64,000 nt of DNA from Streptomyces asoensis (GCF_016860545.1 NZ_BNEB01000002.1:2127583-2191582); one strand, 5' to 3'; counted from the stretch's first letter, positions 44,275-52,563 are shown. Numbers and translations: made by a program. Notes: generated by a model not told the origin, from the sequence alone.

Positions 44275-45297
44275 TCAGGTCGATTCGCGGACGACCAACT
44301 CCGTACGGAGGATGACATGGCGGTACGCCACCGACGGCTCCTCGATGTCCTCCAGGAGCAGCCGGATCATGGCCCGGCCCATCTCCTCCAGTGGTTGACG
44401 CACCGTTGTGAGCCGCGGTCTCGTGCGCTGGGCCAACGGGAAGTCGTCGAAGCCGATCACGGCGACGTCCTCCGGCACGCGCCGTCCCGCCGCGCGCAGC
44501 GCTTGGAGAGCCCCTGCGGCCGTGGTGTCCGACGCGGCGAGCACGCCGTCGATGTCCGGGTGCCGTGCGAGCAGTTCCGTCATGGCACGGCGTCCGCTGT
44601 CCTGCGTGAAGTCACCCTCGGCCACAAGGGACTTCTCGCCTGTCAGGCCGGCCAGTGCCAACGCGTCCTGATAGCCGCGCAGTCGGCACTGGCCGGCGTC
44701 CATGTCCAGGGGGCCGGTGATGGTGGCGATCGTCCTGCGCCCCCGTGACACCAGGTGGGAGACGGCACTGCGGGCCCCGCCCACATTGTCCGCGTCCACG
44801 TAACTGACGTACTCGTCGCCCGATCGGCGACCCAGCATCACGGTCGGCAACCGGGCCTCGGCGAGCATGTCCGGCAGTCGGTCCCCGGCACGCACGGACA
44901 GCAGCAGGACGCCGTCGACCCGGCTGCCGCGCGCGTACTCCAGGAAGCGCTTCCGGTCGGCGTCCGAGCGGACCAGGGTCAGCATCAGCTGCATCCCGAT
45001 GTCCGCCAGCGCGTCGCCGAGGGAGCGGACGATCTCGGAGAAGAAGGGTTCCGCGAACATTCTCCAGTCGGGTTCGGTGAGGACCAGAGCGACGGCATTG
45101 CTTCGCTGGCCGGCCAGGGAGCGGGCCGCGAGATTGGGGACGTACCCCAGTTCCTCGATGGCTTGCTGCACGGCTCGGCGCGTCGATGCCTTCACGCCGG
45201 TCGCGTTGTTGATGACGCGGGAGACCGTGCCCCGCCCCACCCCGGCGAGGGCGGCCACCTCTTCCAACGTCGGCGTGCCGGGGCGTCGCGTGCCCAT
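44275..45297 (-). CDS. LacI-family transcriptional regulator
   Basis: 340 residues from ATG 45297 with GGAGG six bases upstream. The LacI headpiece (TPTLEEVAALAGVGRGTVSR, VINNATGVKASTRRAVQQAI, ELGYVPNLAARSLAGQRSNA) is followed by the sugar-binding core (VALVLTEPDWRMFAEPFFSE, VDGVLLLSVRAGDRLPDML, GVLAASDTTAAGALQALRAA, AVIGFDDFPLAQRTRPRLTT). It lies next to two secreted cellulases whose upstream DNA carries CebR-type boxes, so it may be a CebR-like repressor released by cello-oligosaccharides. No cellobiose transporter is adjacent, and the assignment is inference. Confidence 0.88.
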   Translation of the reverse strand: MGTRRPGTPTLEEVAALAGVGRGTVSRVINNATGVKASTRRAVQQAIEELGYVPNLAARSLAGQRSNAVALVLTEPDWRMFAEPFFSEIVRSLGDALADIGMQLMLTLVRSDADRKRFLEYARGSRVDGVLLLSVRAGDRLPDMLAEARLPTVMLGRRSGDEYVSYVDADNVGGARSAVSHLVSRGRRTIATITGPLDMDAGQCRLRGYQDALALAGLTGEKSLVAEGDFTQDSGRRAMTELLARHPDIDGVLAASDTTAAGALQALRAAGRRVPEDVAVIGFDDFPLAQRTRPRLTTVRQPLEEMGRAMIRLLLEDIEEPSVAYRHVILRTELVVREST

Positions 45298-45525
45298 GAC
45301 CACCTCCCCCATGAGAGAGCCGATCTTACGGGCCGAAGGAACCGGGCACACGCCTTCCGTGCGGAACCCGCGCTGTGTCAGCCATGGGGATATGGGGTGC
45401 TGCACGGTGCGGATGCCCTACCTGTTGCGCTCTTCGTCGGATAAGGCGGGAGCTCCGGGAGGGGACGATCTCCGGGAGGGGTGGCACTCCGGAGAGGGGA
45501 GAAGGTCCGGGAGGCGAGGAGGGAA

Positions 45526-45560
45526 GCCCGCCCGGGCGACACGTGGACGATCGGGCGGGC
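45526..45560 (-). terminator. Terminator after the GH12 gene
   Basis: A perfect 9-bp inverted repeat, GCCCGCCCG (45526-45534) and CGGGCGGGC (45552-45560), lies 27 bp beyond the stop of the GH12 endoglucanase. Confidence 0.6.
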
Positions 45561-45586
45561 CTCGGAAGGGCGAAACGACCTGTGGG

Positions 45587-46720
45587 TCACGCGCTGGTGC
45601 AGGCCGTTCCGTTGAGGCTGAAGGCGGCCGGCTTGACGAAGCTGCCGCCGTAGGTGCCCTGGAACCCGAAGGAGACCTGTCCGCCCGGTGCGATGGACGC
45701 GTTGTGCGCGGCGTTGGTGGCCGTCACGGCCCCCGTCGACGACGAGACCGTGGCATTCCACGCGTTGGTGATCCGCTGCCCGGAGGGCAGCGTGAACGCG
45801 AGGTTCCAGCCGTTGACCGGGGAGGAGCCGGTGTTGGTCACGCTGACGTCGGCGGTGAAACCGTCCTGCCAGACGCTCGTGCCGTAGGCCACCTTGCACG
45901 CGGCGGGACCGGGGGTGCCGGGGTCGCCAGGCGTGCCGCCACCGAGGTTCACCGTGGAGGAGAACGAGTTCACGGCCAGACCGGCGCCGTTCTGCCACGG
46001 TTCGAAGCCTGCCTGAATGCTCGTCAGGTACCAGCTGTTCTGCGCGAGTCCGCGGGAGACGGCCTGCCGGACGAAGTCCATGACGTCGAAGTTCCAGCTG
46101 TCGATGGTCGACGGGGCGACGAAGGACAGGACGTCGTTGCCGCCGTTGTTGCCGGACCACACCTGCCACTGGCGTCCGCCCACCGTGGCGGAACCGACGG
46201 GCGAGCCCACCGGCTGCACGGATCCCACGCGGTTGAACCAGATCATGATCTCGGTGCGGTTCACGCCGTCGGTGCGTGGTGTCGGGTCCAGCCAGATGTC
46301 GTAGGCGGCGTCATAGACCGCACCGCTCACGTAGCTGTAGGAGATGCCCGAGGGCGCGCTCGCGATGGAGCTGAGCCGGGCCGGGAGGTTCGTGCCGGGC
46401 GAGCAGTTGGTGTAGTGGCAGCCGTTGAAGACGGACGGGTACGACTTCGGGGCCCCGTTCGTCGGCACCGAGCCGTCGGCCTGGGTGATCCTGAAGCCCG
46501 AGTTCGTGACGGAGATGCACTGGGTGGCACTGGTGCCCCAGCGGTTGTTCTGCACGACGTAGCGGCCCTGGATCGTGGTGCTGCCGAACTCCTCGCAGAT
46601 CGTGGTGTCGGCCTGAGAGGTCGTGGCGCCGGTCAGCAGCGCGGCCAGCGCGACGAACGTGGTGAGCAGCGCACCGCAGAGCGCGCGCGTCCTGCGGACT
46701 TGGTGACGTGACGGTTGCAT
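45587..46720 (-). CDS. celB: Secreted GH12 endoglucanase with C-terminal CBM2
   Basis: 377 residues from ATG 46720, with GGAGG upstream. A Tat/Sec signal (RRTRALCGALLTTFVALAAL then LTGATTSQA) leads to a GH12 catalytic domain (about 38-260): CEEFGSTTIQGRYVVQNNRW, the nucleophile Glu in NRTEIMIWFNRVGS, and the acid/base Glu in SIQAGFEPWQNGAGL. After a short Gly/Pro linker comes a CBM2 module (CKVAYGTSVWQDGFTADVSV, NGWNLAFTLPSGQRITNAWN). It cuts internal beta-1,4 bonds of cellulose outside the cell. Domain order, length and the neighbouring GH6 gene match Streptomyces CelB. A perfect CebR-type box lies 49 bp before the start. Confidence 0.93.
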   Translation of the reverse strand: MQPSRHQVRRTRALCGALLTTFVALAALLTGATTSQADTTICEEFGSTTIQGRYVVQNNRWGTSATQCISVTNSGFRITQADGSVPTNGAPKSYPSVFNGCHYTNCSPGTNLPARLSSIASAPSGISYSYVSGAVYDAAYDIWLDPTPRTDGVNRTEIMIWFNRVGSVQPVGSPVGSATVGGRQWQVWSGNNGGNDVLSFVAPSTIDSWNFDVMDFVRQAVSRGLAQNSWYLTSIQAGFEPWQNGAGLAVNSFSSTVNLGGGTPGDPGTPGPAACKVAYGTSVWQDGFTADVSVTNTGSSPVNGWNLAFTLPSGQRITNAWNATVSSSTGAVTATNAAHNASIAPGGQVSFGFQGTYGGSFVKPAAFSLNGTACTSA

Positions 46721-46768
46721 GCGGGTCCTCCGCTGCCGATGTGGGGGGCAAGGGCTTCTGCATGGGGT

Positions 46769-46782
46769 TGGGAGCGCTCCCA
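46769..46782. promoter_or_regulatory. CebR-type operator before the GH12 gene
   Basis: TGGGAGCGCTCCCA, an exact match to the 14-bp palindrome known for the cellulose-utilisation repressor CebR, 49 bp upstream of the GH12 start codon. Confidence 0.9.
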
Positions 46783-46814
46783 AAGGGCGGGCTCGCTGGG
46801 ACTGTAGGAGAGGA

Positions 46815-47045
46815 TCATGCTCCTGACAAGAAGGGCGGCTCGGGTGTCCTGGGGGTGATTCCTGAAGCGGTCGGTAGGTAGGTGCCGGGAGGTCCAGGAG
46901 GACGTGTTCCACGCTGCGCTGAATGCCTGTTGCGCGCCCGACCCTTGCGCACGCGGCCGGTCGGCGTGGGCAGAGGTGGAGGCGTGGCGGCCGCCTTGGC
47001 GGTCAACGCCCGTCGGGCAGCTCTGTGTTGGTGTCCGGGATCCAT
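46815..47045 (-). pseudogene. Truncated reading frame behind a CebR box
   Basis: ATG 47045 has a perfect AGGAGG eight bases ahead and a perfect CebR box 53 bp upstream, so the expression signals are those of a cellulase gene. The 76-residue product starts MDPGHQHRAARRALTAKAAA, like the charged start of a secretion signal. It then turns into Pro/Arg-rich sequence of no known family. It is probably the 5' end of a deleted secreted hydrolase. Confidence 0.45.
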
Positions 47046-47097
47046 GATCGGTTCCTCCTGGCGGCTCAAGGCTCGGGGGAGCGCAACTCCTGGCCAG

Positions 47098-47111
47098 TGG
47101 GAGCGCTCCCA
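47098..47111. promoter_or_regulatory. CebR-type operator, second copy
   Basis: A second exact TGGGAGCGCTCCCA. The nearest start with a good ribosome-binding site is the truncated minus-strand frame at 47045. Confidence 0.88.
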
Positions 47112-47240
47112 TAATGGGGACGGGTGCGGCGGCGGTCAAGGAGCGCGAAGAGTTGAACGTGCGAAAGCTTTTAGTTGGCCGGAAGTTCAGCCGGACCTCT
47201 GGGCAACCGCGCCGCTTGGCGCTACGTTCCTCCGCACCAG

Positions 47241-47254
47241 TGGGAGCGGTTCCA
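47241..47254. promoter_or_regulatory. Degenerate CebR-type operator, third copy
   Basis: TGGGAGCGGTTCCA differs from the consensus at two positions and lies 46 bp before a plus-strand ATG (47300) that has a good ribosome-binding site. Confidence 0.6.
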
Positions 47255-47299
47255 TCAGTCGACGCGCCGGTCACGGTGCCACACTGCAAGGAGTCGCTC

Positions 47300-47377
47300 A
47301 TGCGACACCCCGCACCTTCATCTTTCCCGGCCACCGCACGCGCCGACTCGTTCGTCGCCGGCGCGGCGGGCCCATGA
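47300..47377 (+). pseudogene. Truncated start of a plus-strand gene behind a CebR-like box
   Basis: ATG 47300 has AAGGAG (47288-47293) six bases ahead and a CebR-like box just upstream. The frame reads MRHPAPSSFPATARADSFVA and stops after 25 codons. It looks like the surviving 5' end of another secreted enzyme gene whose body is gone. The 490 bp up to the GH6 gene contain no recognisable coding sequence. Confidence 0.35.
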
Positions 47378-47670
47378 CCAGGCCGCCGGGAGCAACACGC
47401 CCCCGCAGGGCGGAGAGCGCCGTCGCCGGTCAGCGGGGCCACGGCCTCCAAGCGGCAGCGTCGACCAGCGATGCCCGGCTGAGGTAAGGCAGTTGGCGAC
47501 CCGCCGGCGGCTTTCGCCGGCGGGTGCGGCGCGAGCGACAGCCGGACGAGCCTCATCGCGACCGACGCGAGTGTCCGTTCGGGCGCTCCTGCCTCCCGAG
47601 GGGATGCTCTCAAGCCTCCGACAATGCTCGAACTCAATGGCGCCGGCGGCTCCACGCGTAGACCTCCTGG

Positions 47671-47686
47671 TGGGGAGCGCTCCCCA
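47671..47686. promoter_or_regulatory. CebR-type operator before the GH6 gene
   Basis: TGGGGAGCGCTCCCCA is a perfect 16-bp palindrome sharing the GGGAGCGCTCCC core with the CebR consensus. It lies about 180 bp upstream of the GH6 start codon. Confidence 0.75.
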
Positions 47687-47863
47687 AAAGCGTCTCCTGA
47701 CCTGCCCCACGCCTCCGGCCCCGGTGCCCGAAGAACTGCTCCTCCGAGTCGCTTCTGACCTCGGCCGCAGTGCCGAGCCGACCCCGTTCGCAGCAACGCG
47801 CGCAAGCACCTGCGCGGGCTGAACCATCGGAGAAACTGTCCAACCGGAAGGAAGCTCCTTGTC

Positions 47864-49624
47864 ATGAGTCGCACCAAAACCTCATTGCTCGCAGCGCTCG
47901 CGCTCCTCAGTGGCACCTCGGCGGCCGCACTTGTCTCGGCGCCGGCCGGCGCCGTCACGGCGGCCGCGCCCTGCACGGTGGACTACAAGGTGCAGAACCA
48001 GTGGGACACCGGCTTCACCACCGCCGTCACGATCACCAACAACGGCCCGGCCAAGTCGGGTTGGTCGCTGACGTGGTCGTACGCCGGAAATCAGAGGATC
48101 GGTAATGGCTGGAACGCGAAGGTCAGCCAGAGCGGTTCGTCCGTGACGGCCGCCAACGAGAGCTACAACGGCACGCTCCCCACCGGAGGTTCGGCGAGCT
48201 TCGGTTTCCAGGCGTCCTACAGCGGCAGCAACGCCGTCCCGGCCACGTTCACGCTGGACGGCGTGGCCTGCAACGTCGCCGGCGGACCGACCGACCCGGG
48301 GCCGACGGATCCGGGGCCGACGGATCCGGGGCCGACGGATCCGGGGCCGACCGACCCCGGCCCGGGTGGGCCGAAGGCCGCCAACCCCTATGTCGGCGCC
48401 AAGGTCTACGTGAACCCGGAATGGTCCGCGAAGGCGGTCGCCGAACCGGGAGGCAGTCGCATCTCCAACCAGCCCACCGCCGTATGGCTGGACCGCATCG
48501 CCGCGATCGGCGGCGTAAACGGCGGCATGGGCCTGCGCGCCCACCTGGACGAGGCGCTGAAGCAGAAGGGCAGCGGGGAGCTCGTCGTCCAGCTGGTCAT
48601 CTACGACCTGCCGGGCCGCGACTGCGCTGCCCTCGCCTCCAACGGCGAACTGGGGCCGAACGACCTCGACAAGTACAAGAGTCAGTACATCGATCCGATC
48701 ACCTCGATCCTCTCCGATGCGAAGTACGCGGGCCTGCGGATCGCCACCGTCATCGAACCCGACTCACTGCCCAACCTGGTCACCAACGCCGGTGGGACCA
48801 ACACCACCACCGACGCGTGCGTGACGATGAAGAGCAACGGCAACTACGAGAAGGGCGTCTCCTACGCCCTCGACAAGCTCGGCGCCCTCGCCAACGTCTA
48901 CAACTACATCGACGCGGGCCACCACGGCTGGCTGGGCTGGGACAGCAACCTCGGCCCGTCGGTGCAGGAGTTCTACAAGGTCGCCACGACCAACGGGGCG
49001 AGCGTCGGCGATGTGGCCGGATTCATCGTCAACACCGCCAACTACAGCCCCGTCAAGGAGCCCAACTTCAAGGTCACCGACATGGTGAACGGGCAGACCA
49101 TACGCCAGGCGAAGTGGATCGACTGGAACCAGTACGTGGACGAGCAGTCGTTCGCGCTCGGGCTGCGGGACAAGCTGGTCGCCGCGGGCTTCGACTCGGG
49201 CCTCGGCATGCTGATCGACACCTCCCGCAACGGCTGGGGCGGCTCCGCCCGGCCCACCGGACCCGGTCCGACGACCTCCGTCGACAGCTATGTCAACGGT
49301 GGCCGGATCGACCTGCGCCTCCACGCCGGCAACTGGTGCAACCAGAGCGGCGCCGGAATCGGCCAGCGGCCCACCGCCGCCCCCGCCACCGGCGTCGACG
49401 CCTACGTGTGGGTCAAGCCGCCGGGGGAGTCCGACGGCAACAGCGCCGCCGTGCCCAACGACGAGGGCAAGGGCTTCGACCGCATGTGCGATCCGACGTA
49501 CGGCGGCAACGCGCGCAACGGCAACAACCCCACCGGGGCACTGCCGAACGCCCCGCTCGCCGGGCACTGGTTCCCGGCCCAGTTCCAGCAGTTGATGCAG
49601 AACGCCTACCCGCCGCTGTCGTGA
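47864..49624 (+). CDS. Secreted GH6 cellulase with N-terminal CBM2
   Basis: 586 residues with GGAAGG upstream. A signal peptide (SRTKTSLLAALALLSGTSAA ALVSAPAGA) precedes a CBM2 (about 32-138: CTVDYKVQNQWDTGFTTAVT, GWSLTWSYAGNQRIGNGWNA). A (GPTDP)n linker follows at about 141-168, then a GH6 domain. GH6 hallmarks include VQLVIYDLPGRDCAALASNG with the general-acid Asp, ATVIEPDSLPNLVTN, YNYIDAGHHGWLGWDSNLGP, MLIDTSRNGWGG and DAYVWVKPPGESDG. The enzyme inverts beta-1,4 linkages, as an exo-cellobiohydrolase or endoglucanase depending on loop length. With the GH12 enzyme it gives a synergistic cellulose-degrading pair under CebR-type control. Confidence 0.94.
   Translation: MSRTKTSLLAALALLSGTSAAALVSAPAGAVTAAAPCTVDYKVQNQWDTGFTTAVTITNNGPAKSGWSLTWSYAGNQRIGNGWNAKVSQSGSSVTAANESYNGTLPTGGSASFGFQASYSGSNAVPATFTLDGVACNVAGGPTDPGPTDPGPTDPGPTDPGPTDPGPGGPKAANPYVGAKVYVNPEWSAKAVAEPGGSRISNQPTAVWLDRIAAIGGVNGGMGLRAHLDEALKQKGSGELVVQLVIYDLPGRDCAALASNGELGPNDLDKYKSQYIDPITSILSDAKYAGLRIATVIEPDSLPNLVTNAGGTNTTTDACVTMKSNGNYEKGVSYALDKLGALANVYNYIDAGHHGWLGWDSNLGPSVQEFYKVATTNGASVGDVAGFIVNTANYSPVKEPNFKVTDMVNGQTIRQAKWIDWNQYVDEQSFALGLRDKLVAAGFDSGLGMLIDTSRNGWGGSARPTGPGPTTSVDSYVNGGRIDLRLHAGNWCNQSGAGIGQRPTAAPATGVDAYVWVKPPGESDGNSAAVPNDEGKGFDRMCDPTYGGNARNGNNPTGALPNAPLAGHWFPAQFQQLMQNAYPPLS
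48284..48362 (+). repeat. 15-bp coding tandem repeat (Gly-Pro-Thr-Asp-Pro linker)
   Basis: About five tandem copies of a 15-bp unit, GGGGCCGACGGATCC with minor variants, encode the GPTDP linker between the CBM2 and GH6 domains. The middle copies are identical, suggesting recent slippage or selection for a flexible linker. Confidence 0.85.
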
Positions 49625-49645
49625 TCCGGTGACCAGGTGACAGAC

Positions 49646-49678
49646 CGGGGCCCCAGCCTCCTCTCGGCTGGGGCCCCG
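49646..49678 (+). terminator. Strong terminator after the GH6 gene
   Basis: A 13-bp perfect inverted repeat, CGGGGCCCCAGCC (49646-49658) and GGCTGGGGCCCCG (49666-49678), with a 7-base loop, starts 22 bp after the GH6 stop. Confidence 0.85.
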
Positions 49679-50336
49679 ACGCGTCGAGTTGCTTCGGAGC
49701 GAGCACGTACGCACGAGCAGTTCGGGTGAGGCGGCGCGGGGGGGCGGGGCTCGACGCTGTCCGGACCGGCCCGCGGTGTTCCGCCTGGCCATGGTGGTCC
49801 TCGGGCGGCTGACCGGCGTCTGGGTGGGCGTCCTTGTTCTTGGTAGGTTTTTTGGGGGTTTGTGTGGGTGGGTGTTGTCGGGATGGTGGATTAAGGAAAC
49901 CGCATGCTCGGTTTCATAAGGTGGTGGGGGGTGTGGGCTTGCCGTCGGGCGGGCGGGTGCCGGTGATGGCGTGAGGGCGGCGGGGCGACAGCGGGCGGCA
50001 GACTTGCGGACGGTAGCGTCGTGCCCCCGTCCGTGCTCTGCCGTCGTCCGGCCGTGGTGCCCGCGCGTGCTTAGCTCTCTTGGTAAAGCGGGCGAAGTGC
50101 CGGTTTCTGTCGTCTGTTCGACCGGCGGTCTGCTGCCTTCGGTGCGCTGCTGTGGCCTGGGGGTTCGGGTGGGTGCGGGGCGGATGGGGACGCGGGGCCG
50201 GGGCTGGTGGTGGTCGGGTGGAGTTGGGGGGAACTCTGGTGGAACCTCTAAAGCGCGGGTACAGTACCAGGTGGACGGTTTTGTTCTTCGTCGGTTTCGT
50301 GTCGGGGTCGGCGGGGTCGGGTGAGAGGGAGGGACA
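49679..50336. other. Gene-free interval at the cluster edge
   Basis: About 650 bp with no convincing gene on either strand. Opposite-strand frames are shadows rich in Arg/Pro/His. It is relatively T- and G-rich compared with its surroundings and holds two palindromes, at 49896-49915 and 50258-50268, that may be targets of the adjacent TetR regulator. Confidence 0.45.
49896..49915. promoter_or_regulatory. ARE-like palindrome
   Basis: GAAACCG-N6-CGGTTTC, a perfect 7-bp inverted repeat. The AAACCG...CGGTTT core recalls autoregulatory elements bound by gamma-butyrolactone receptors. It lies about 420 bp before the receptor-like gene. A smaller dyad, GGTAC-A-GTACC (50258-50268), is nearer the start. 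Confidence 0.45.
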
Positions 50337-50984
50337 GTGGCCCAGCAGGAGCGAGCGGTCAGGACCCGCCGTGCGGTGCTGGAGGCTGCCGCGACGGTGT
50401 TCGCGGAGCATGGCTATACGGCGGCGACGGTGGCGGACATCTTGAAGGCTGCCGGGGTGACCAAGGGTGCGCTGTATTTCCATTTCGACTCCAAGGAGGC
50501 TCTGGCGCGGGGGGTGCTGGAGGTGCAGGCCAATCAGCCGTTGCCGGAGCAGGAGATCAAGCTCCAGGAGTTGGTGGATGTGGCGATGTCGGTGGCGCAC
50601 CGGTTGCGGTTCGATCCTGTGGTGCGGGCGGGGGCGCGGTTGTCGGCGGATCCGGCGGGGCGTCAGTATTACGGCAGTGCGTGGCCGGTGTGGGTGGATG
50701 TGATCACGCAGATCGTGTCGGCGGCGCGTGAGCGGGGGGAGACGCTGGGGCATGTGGTGCCCAGGGAGATCGCCGAGCTGGTGGTGGGGGCCTTCAACGG
50801 GGTGCAGTTGTATGCGCAGTTGGAGACGGGGTTGAAGGATGTGGAGTACCGGATCTCGGTGCTGTTGCAGCATCTGCTGCCGTCGATCGCTTCGCCGTCG
50901 GTGCTGATGCGTCTGGATGTGGCGGCGGACCGCGGTGAGCGTCTGGTGCGGGAAACGGCGGCGCTGGTCCCCGAGCTGGCCTGA
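50337..50984 (+). CDS. Gamma-butyrolactone receptor-like TetR regulator
   Basis: 215 residues from GTG 50337, preceded by GAGAGGGAGGG. The N-terminus QERAVRTRRAVLEAAATVFA then EHGYTAATVADILKAAGVTK and GALYFHFDSKEALARGVLEV is the ArpA/ScbR signature helix-turn-helix. The effector half (VVRAGARLSADPAGRQYYGS then AWPVWVDVITQIVSAARERG, and VVGAFNGVQLYAQLETGLKD) carries the tryptophan expected in the butyrolactone pocket. Such proteins repress antibiotic genes until a butyrolactone-type signal binds. No butyrolactone synthase (AfsA) is seen nearby, so it may be a pseudo-receptor. It starts the polyketide cluster side of the window. Confidence 0.88.
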   Translation: MAQQERAVRTRRAVLEAAATVFAEHGYTAATVADILKAAGVTKGALYFHFDSKEALARGVLEVQANQPLPEQEIKLQELVDVAMSVAHRLRFDPVVRAGARLSADPAGRQYYGSAWPVWVDVITQIVSAARERGETLGHVVPREIAELVVGAFNGVQLYAQLETGLKDVEYRISVLLQHLLPSIASPSVLMRLDVAADRGERLVRETAALVPELA

Positions 50985-51002
50985 CTCCTTGGGCGGAGGC
51001 CG

Positions 51003-51305
51003 TTTCGGATCACGGCACACCTGTACACCGACGGAGGGGTGGCCGGCGACCCCGACTCGGCTTTCGAGCTCGCGCAGCTCATGGCCCGGCACGGCTGGGG
51101 GAGCCGAGCGGTCGACGTGATGAGGGTCCAGGCAGACATTTCCAACGGAGACGACTGGGTCCTCCATACGCTGGCCGCGCTGTGTCTCGCTCGAAGCCGC
51201 CGTCCGGAGGAGGGCCTGGCGCACCTCGACGCCTTAGCCGACGCGCGCGGGGGCGAGGAGGAGTGGGACCTGTACGGGATACGGCTGCCCCTGGGCGCTC
51301 CCTGA
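51003..51305 (+). pseudogene. Fragment of a TPR-type regulatory or hypothetical protein
   Basis: Reads DPDSAFELAQLMARHGWGSR, then AVDVMRVQADISNGDDWVLH, TLAALCLARSRRPEEGLAHL and DALADARGGEEEWDLYGIRL. This is a helical-repeat C-terminal segment common in Streptomyces TPR proteins of unknown function. The GTG at 51039 has its Shine-Dalgarno-like GGAGG too close, and the frame begins abruptly at about 51003. It is probably a truncated relic, although a short expressed protein cannot be excluded. Confidence 0.45.
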
Positions 51306-51375
51306 AGGCCTGGTCGACGCCGGGACGGCGAAAACTTGGTATGCGGAGCCGACGGGACCAGGTAACGTCTAGCTC

Positions 51376-51405
51376 ATGTTCTTCCAGACGCTGATTTACG
51401 AGTGA
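51376..51405 (+). CDS. Possible leader peptide MFFQTLIYE
   Basis: ATG 51376 opens a nine-codon frame, MFFQTLIYE, ending in TGA. A promoter-like TTGGTA...GGTAACGT lies just upstream, so the message could be leaderless. It is about 100 bp before the DUF6243 gene. Existence and role are unproven. Confidence 0.2.
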   Translation: MFFQTLIYE

Positions 51406-51501
51406 GAGCGTGATGGGCCCCTGCTGACGTCCTTCGACGTCGCCGTGCTCGTCCCCCACCGATGAATCCGTAGATCACTTCATGACATTCCGGGAGAGCC
51501 C

Positions 51502-51711
51502 GTGAGCAAGAACATCAACAACCCCGTGGGCATGGGCGGCGGCCAGCGCAAGAAGCTGTCCCGCGCCGAACGGCAGAACAACGGTCCGCACCGCAACCTC
51601 GACCGCCAGGGTGCCGCCGACCAGAAGGCGGAGCTGGTGCGCAAGATGCGCGAAAAGACAGGCACAGGCGAGGACGCTGGGCAGTCGGGCGACAACAGCG
51701 CACAGAGCTGA
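51502..51711 (+). CDS. DUF6243 small protein
   Basis: 69 residues from GTG 51502 with GGGAG upstream. A highly charged, probably disordered protein: NNPVGMGGGQRKKLSRAERQ, NNGPHRNLDRQGAADQKAEL, VRKMREKTGTG. This matches the compact DUF6243 family seen throughout Streptomyces (a G-x-GG-x-RK-x-LSRA core followed by a helical KxELxRKxRE). The function is unknown. It is followed by a strong hairpin, so it is transcribed as its own unit. Confidence 0.75.
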   Translation: MSKNINNPVGMGGGQRKKLSRAERQNNGPHRNLDRQGAADQKAELVRKMREKTGTGEDAGQSGDNSAQS

Positions 51712-51743
51712 CGCACCGCCGCCGCAGGGTGACACCGCACGGG

Positions 51744-51780
51744 GCAGGGCTCGGACCGCGACACGTGGTCCGAGCCCTGC
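51744..51780 (+). terminator. Strong terminator after DUF6243
   Basis: A perfect 14-bp inverted repeat, GCAGGGCTCGGACC (51744-51757) and GGTCCGAGCCCTGC (51767-51780), with a 9-base loop, starts 33 bp after the stop codon. Confidence 0.85.
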
Positions 51781-52563
51781 TGCCGTACCGGGCGCGGCCC
51801 GCCCTGCTCAGCTTTCGGCCGAGCACCCGCGTCTCAGACCAACCGAGCCAGCCGCAGATCCACCAGCCCGTCACCGCCACCACCCCGAGCTGCACCATCT
51901 TGGTGTTGTCGGACGAGCTCCCCCGCGGGATGTCGCCGGGCACGGCACTGGTCAGGTGGCAGGGGAACCGGTAGGGCCCCTCGCTCGGGCGTCCTCACCG
52001 GCTCGGCGCGCCGGCGCCGCCGAATTTACGCGCTGGTAAAGAGGTGGTTAAGAAATCGGATACCGCTTGTGTGGCGCAGCGCACCTCGTCTAGGGATCCG
52101 GGCCGAACGCGACGCGCCCCCGGACTTCGATAGGGGGATACCCCTAACTTACGGCGCGCGCCCGTCCCGTCATCGGCCAATCACCCGACCGCATGTGAGA
52201 GGCGGCCCACAACTGTTCGTCAGCGGGCATTTGGTGAGAATTCAGACCGGTGCCTCTTCGTGGCCGTACAGCGGAATGTGTGGTTCCCATGGAAACGGGA
52301 CCGTCTACTTCGGTATCAAGCGGCAGATTGAGGTCGCGGTATCCGTGTTTCCGTCGCTGGCCAGGCGGAGGGGTCCGGTCCGGGGATGGTTGACAGTCGG
52401 ATGAGCCCGAGGGTTTCATCGATCTGTGGACACGGGCGGGGGAATCAGCCGTGCGGACATCCGTCTCATCCGGGCGGAGCGGCCGAAACCACCGCCGAAG
52501 CAGAAGGCGTTGACGCTCTGTCATTGCCGCCGGTCCATCGGTGAAGGGGGATCCGGATTCCGT
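51781..52563. other. Long gene-free region upstream of the LAL regulator
   Basis: About 780 bp. A minus-strand frame from 51943 starts MPGDIPRGSSSDNTKMVQLG and has one hydrophobic stretch (VVAVTGWWICGWLGW), but it runs through the terminator without a sensible end. The rest is less GC-rich than its surroundings. It holds the palindrome at 52131-52146 and must contain the LAL promoter. Confidence 0.4.
52131..52146. promoter_or_regulatory. TAGGGG/CCCCTA palindrome upstream of the LAL gene
   Basis: TAGGGG-GATA-CCCCTA is a perfect 6-4-6 inverted repeat about 420 bp before the LAL start. The same TAGGGG half-site recurs three times upstream of the PKS. It is a candidate binding site for the LAL protein or another cluster regulator. 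Confidence 0.5.

Noticed and set aside
48284..48362. 15-bp repeats considered as a regulatory array
   Set aside because: They lie in frame inside the GH6 gene and encode the GPTDP linker.
51515..51943. Possible small membrane protein on the minus strand
   Set aside because: It has one hydrophobic stretch, but the frame runs through a 14-bp terminator stem and overlaps the DUF6243 gene. No ribosome-binding site stands out.
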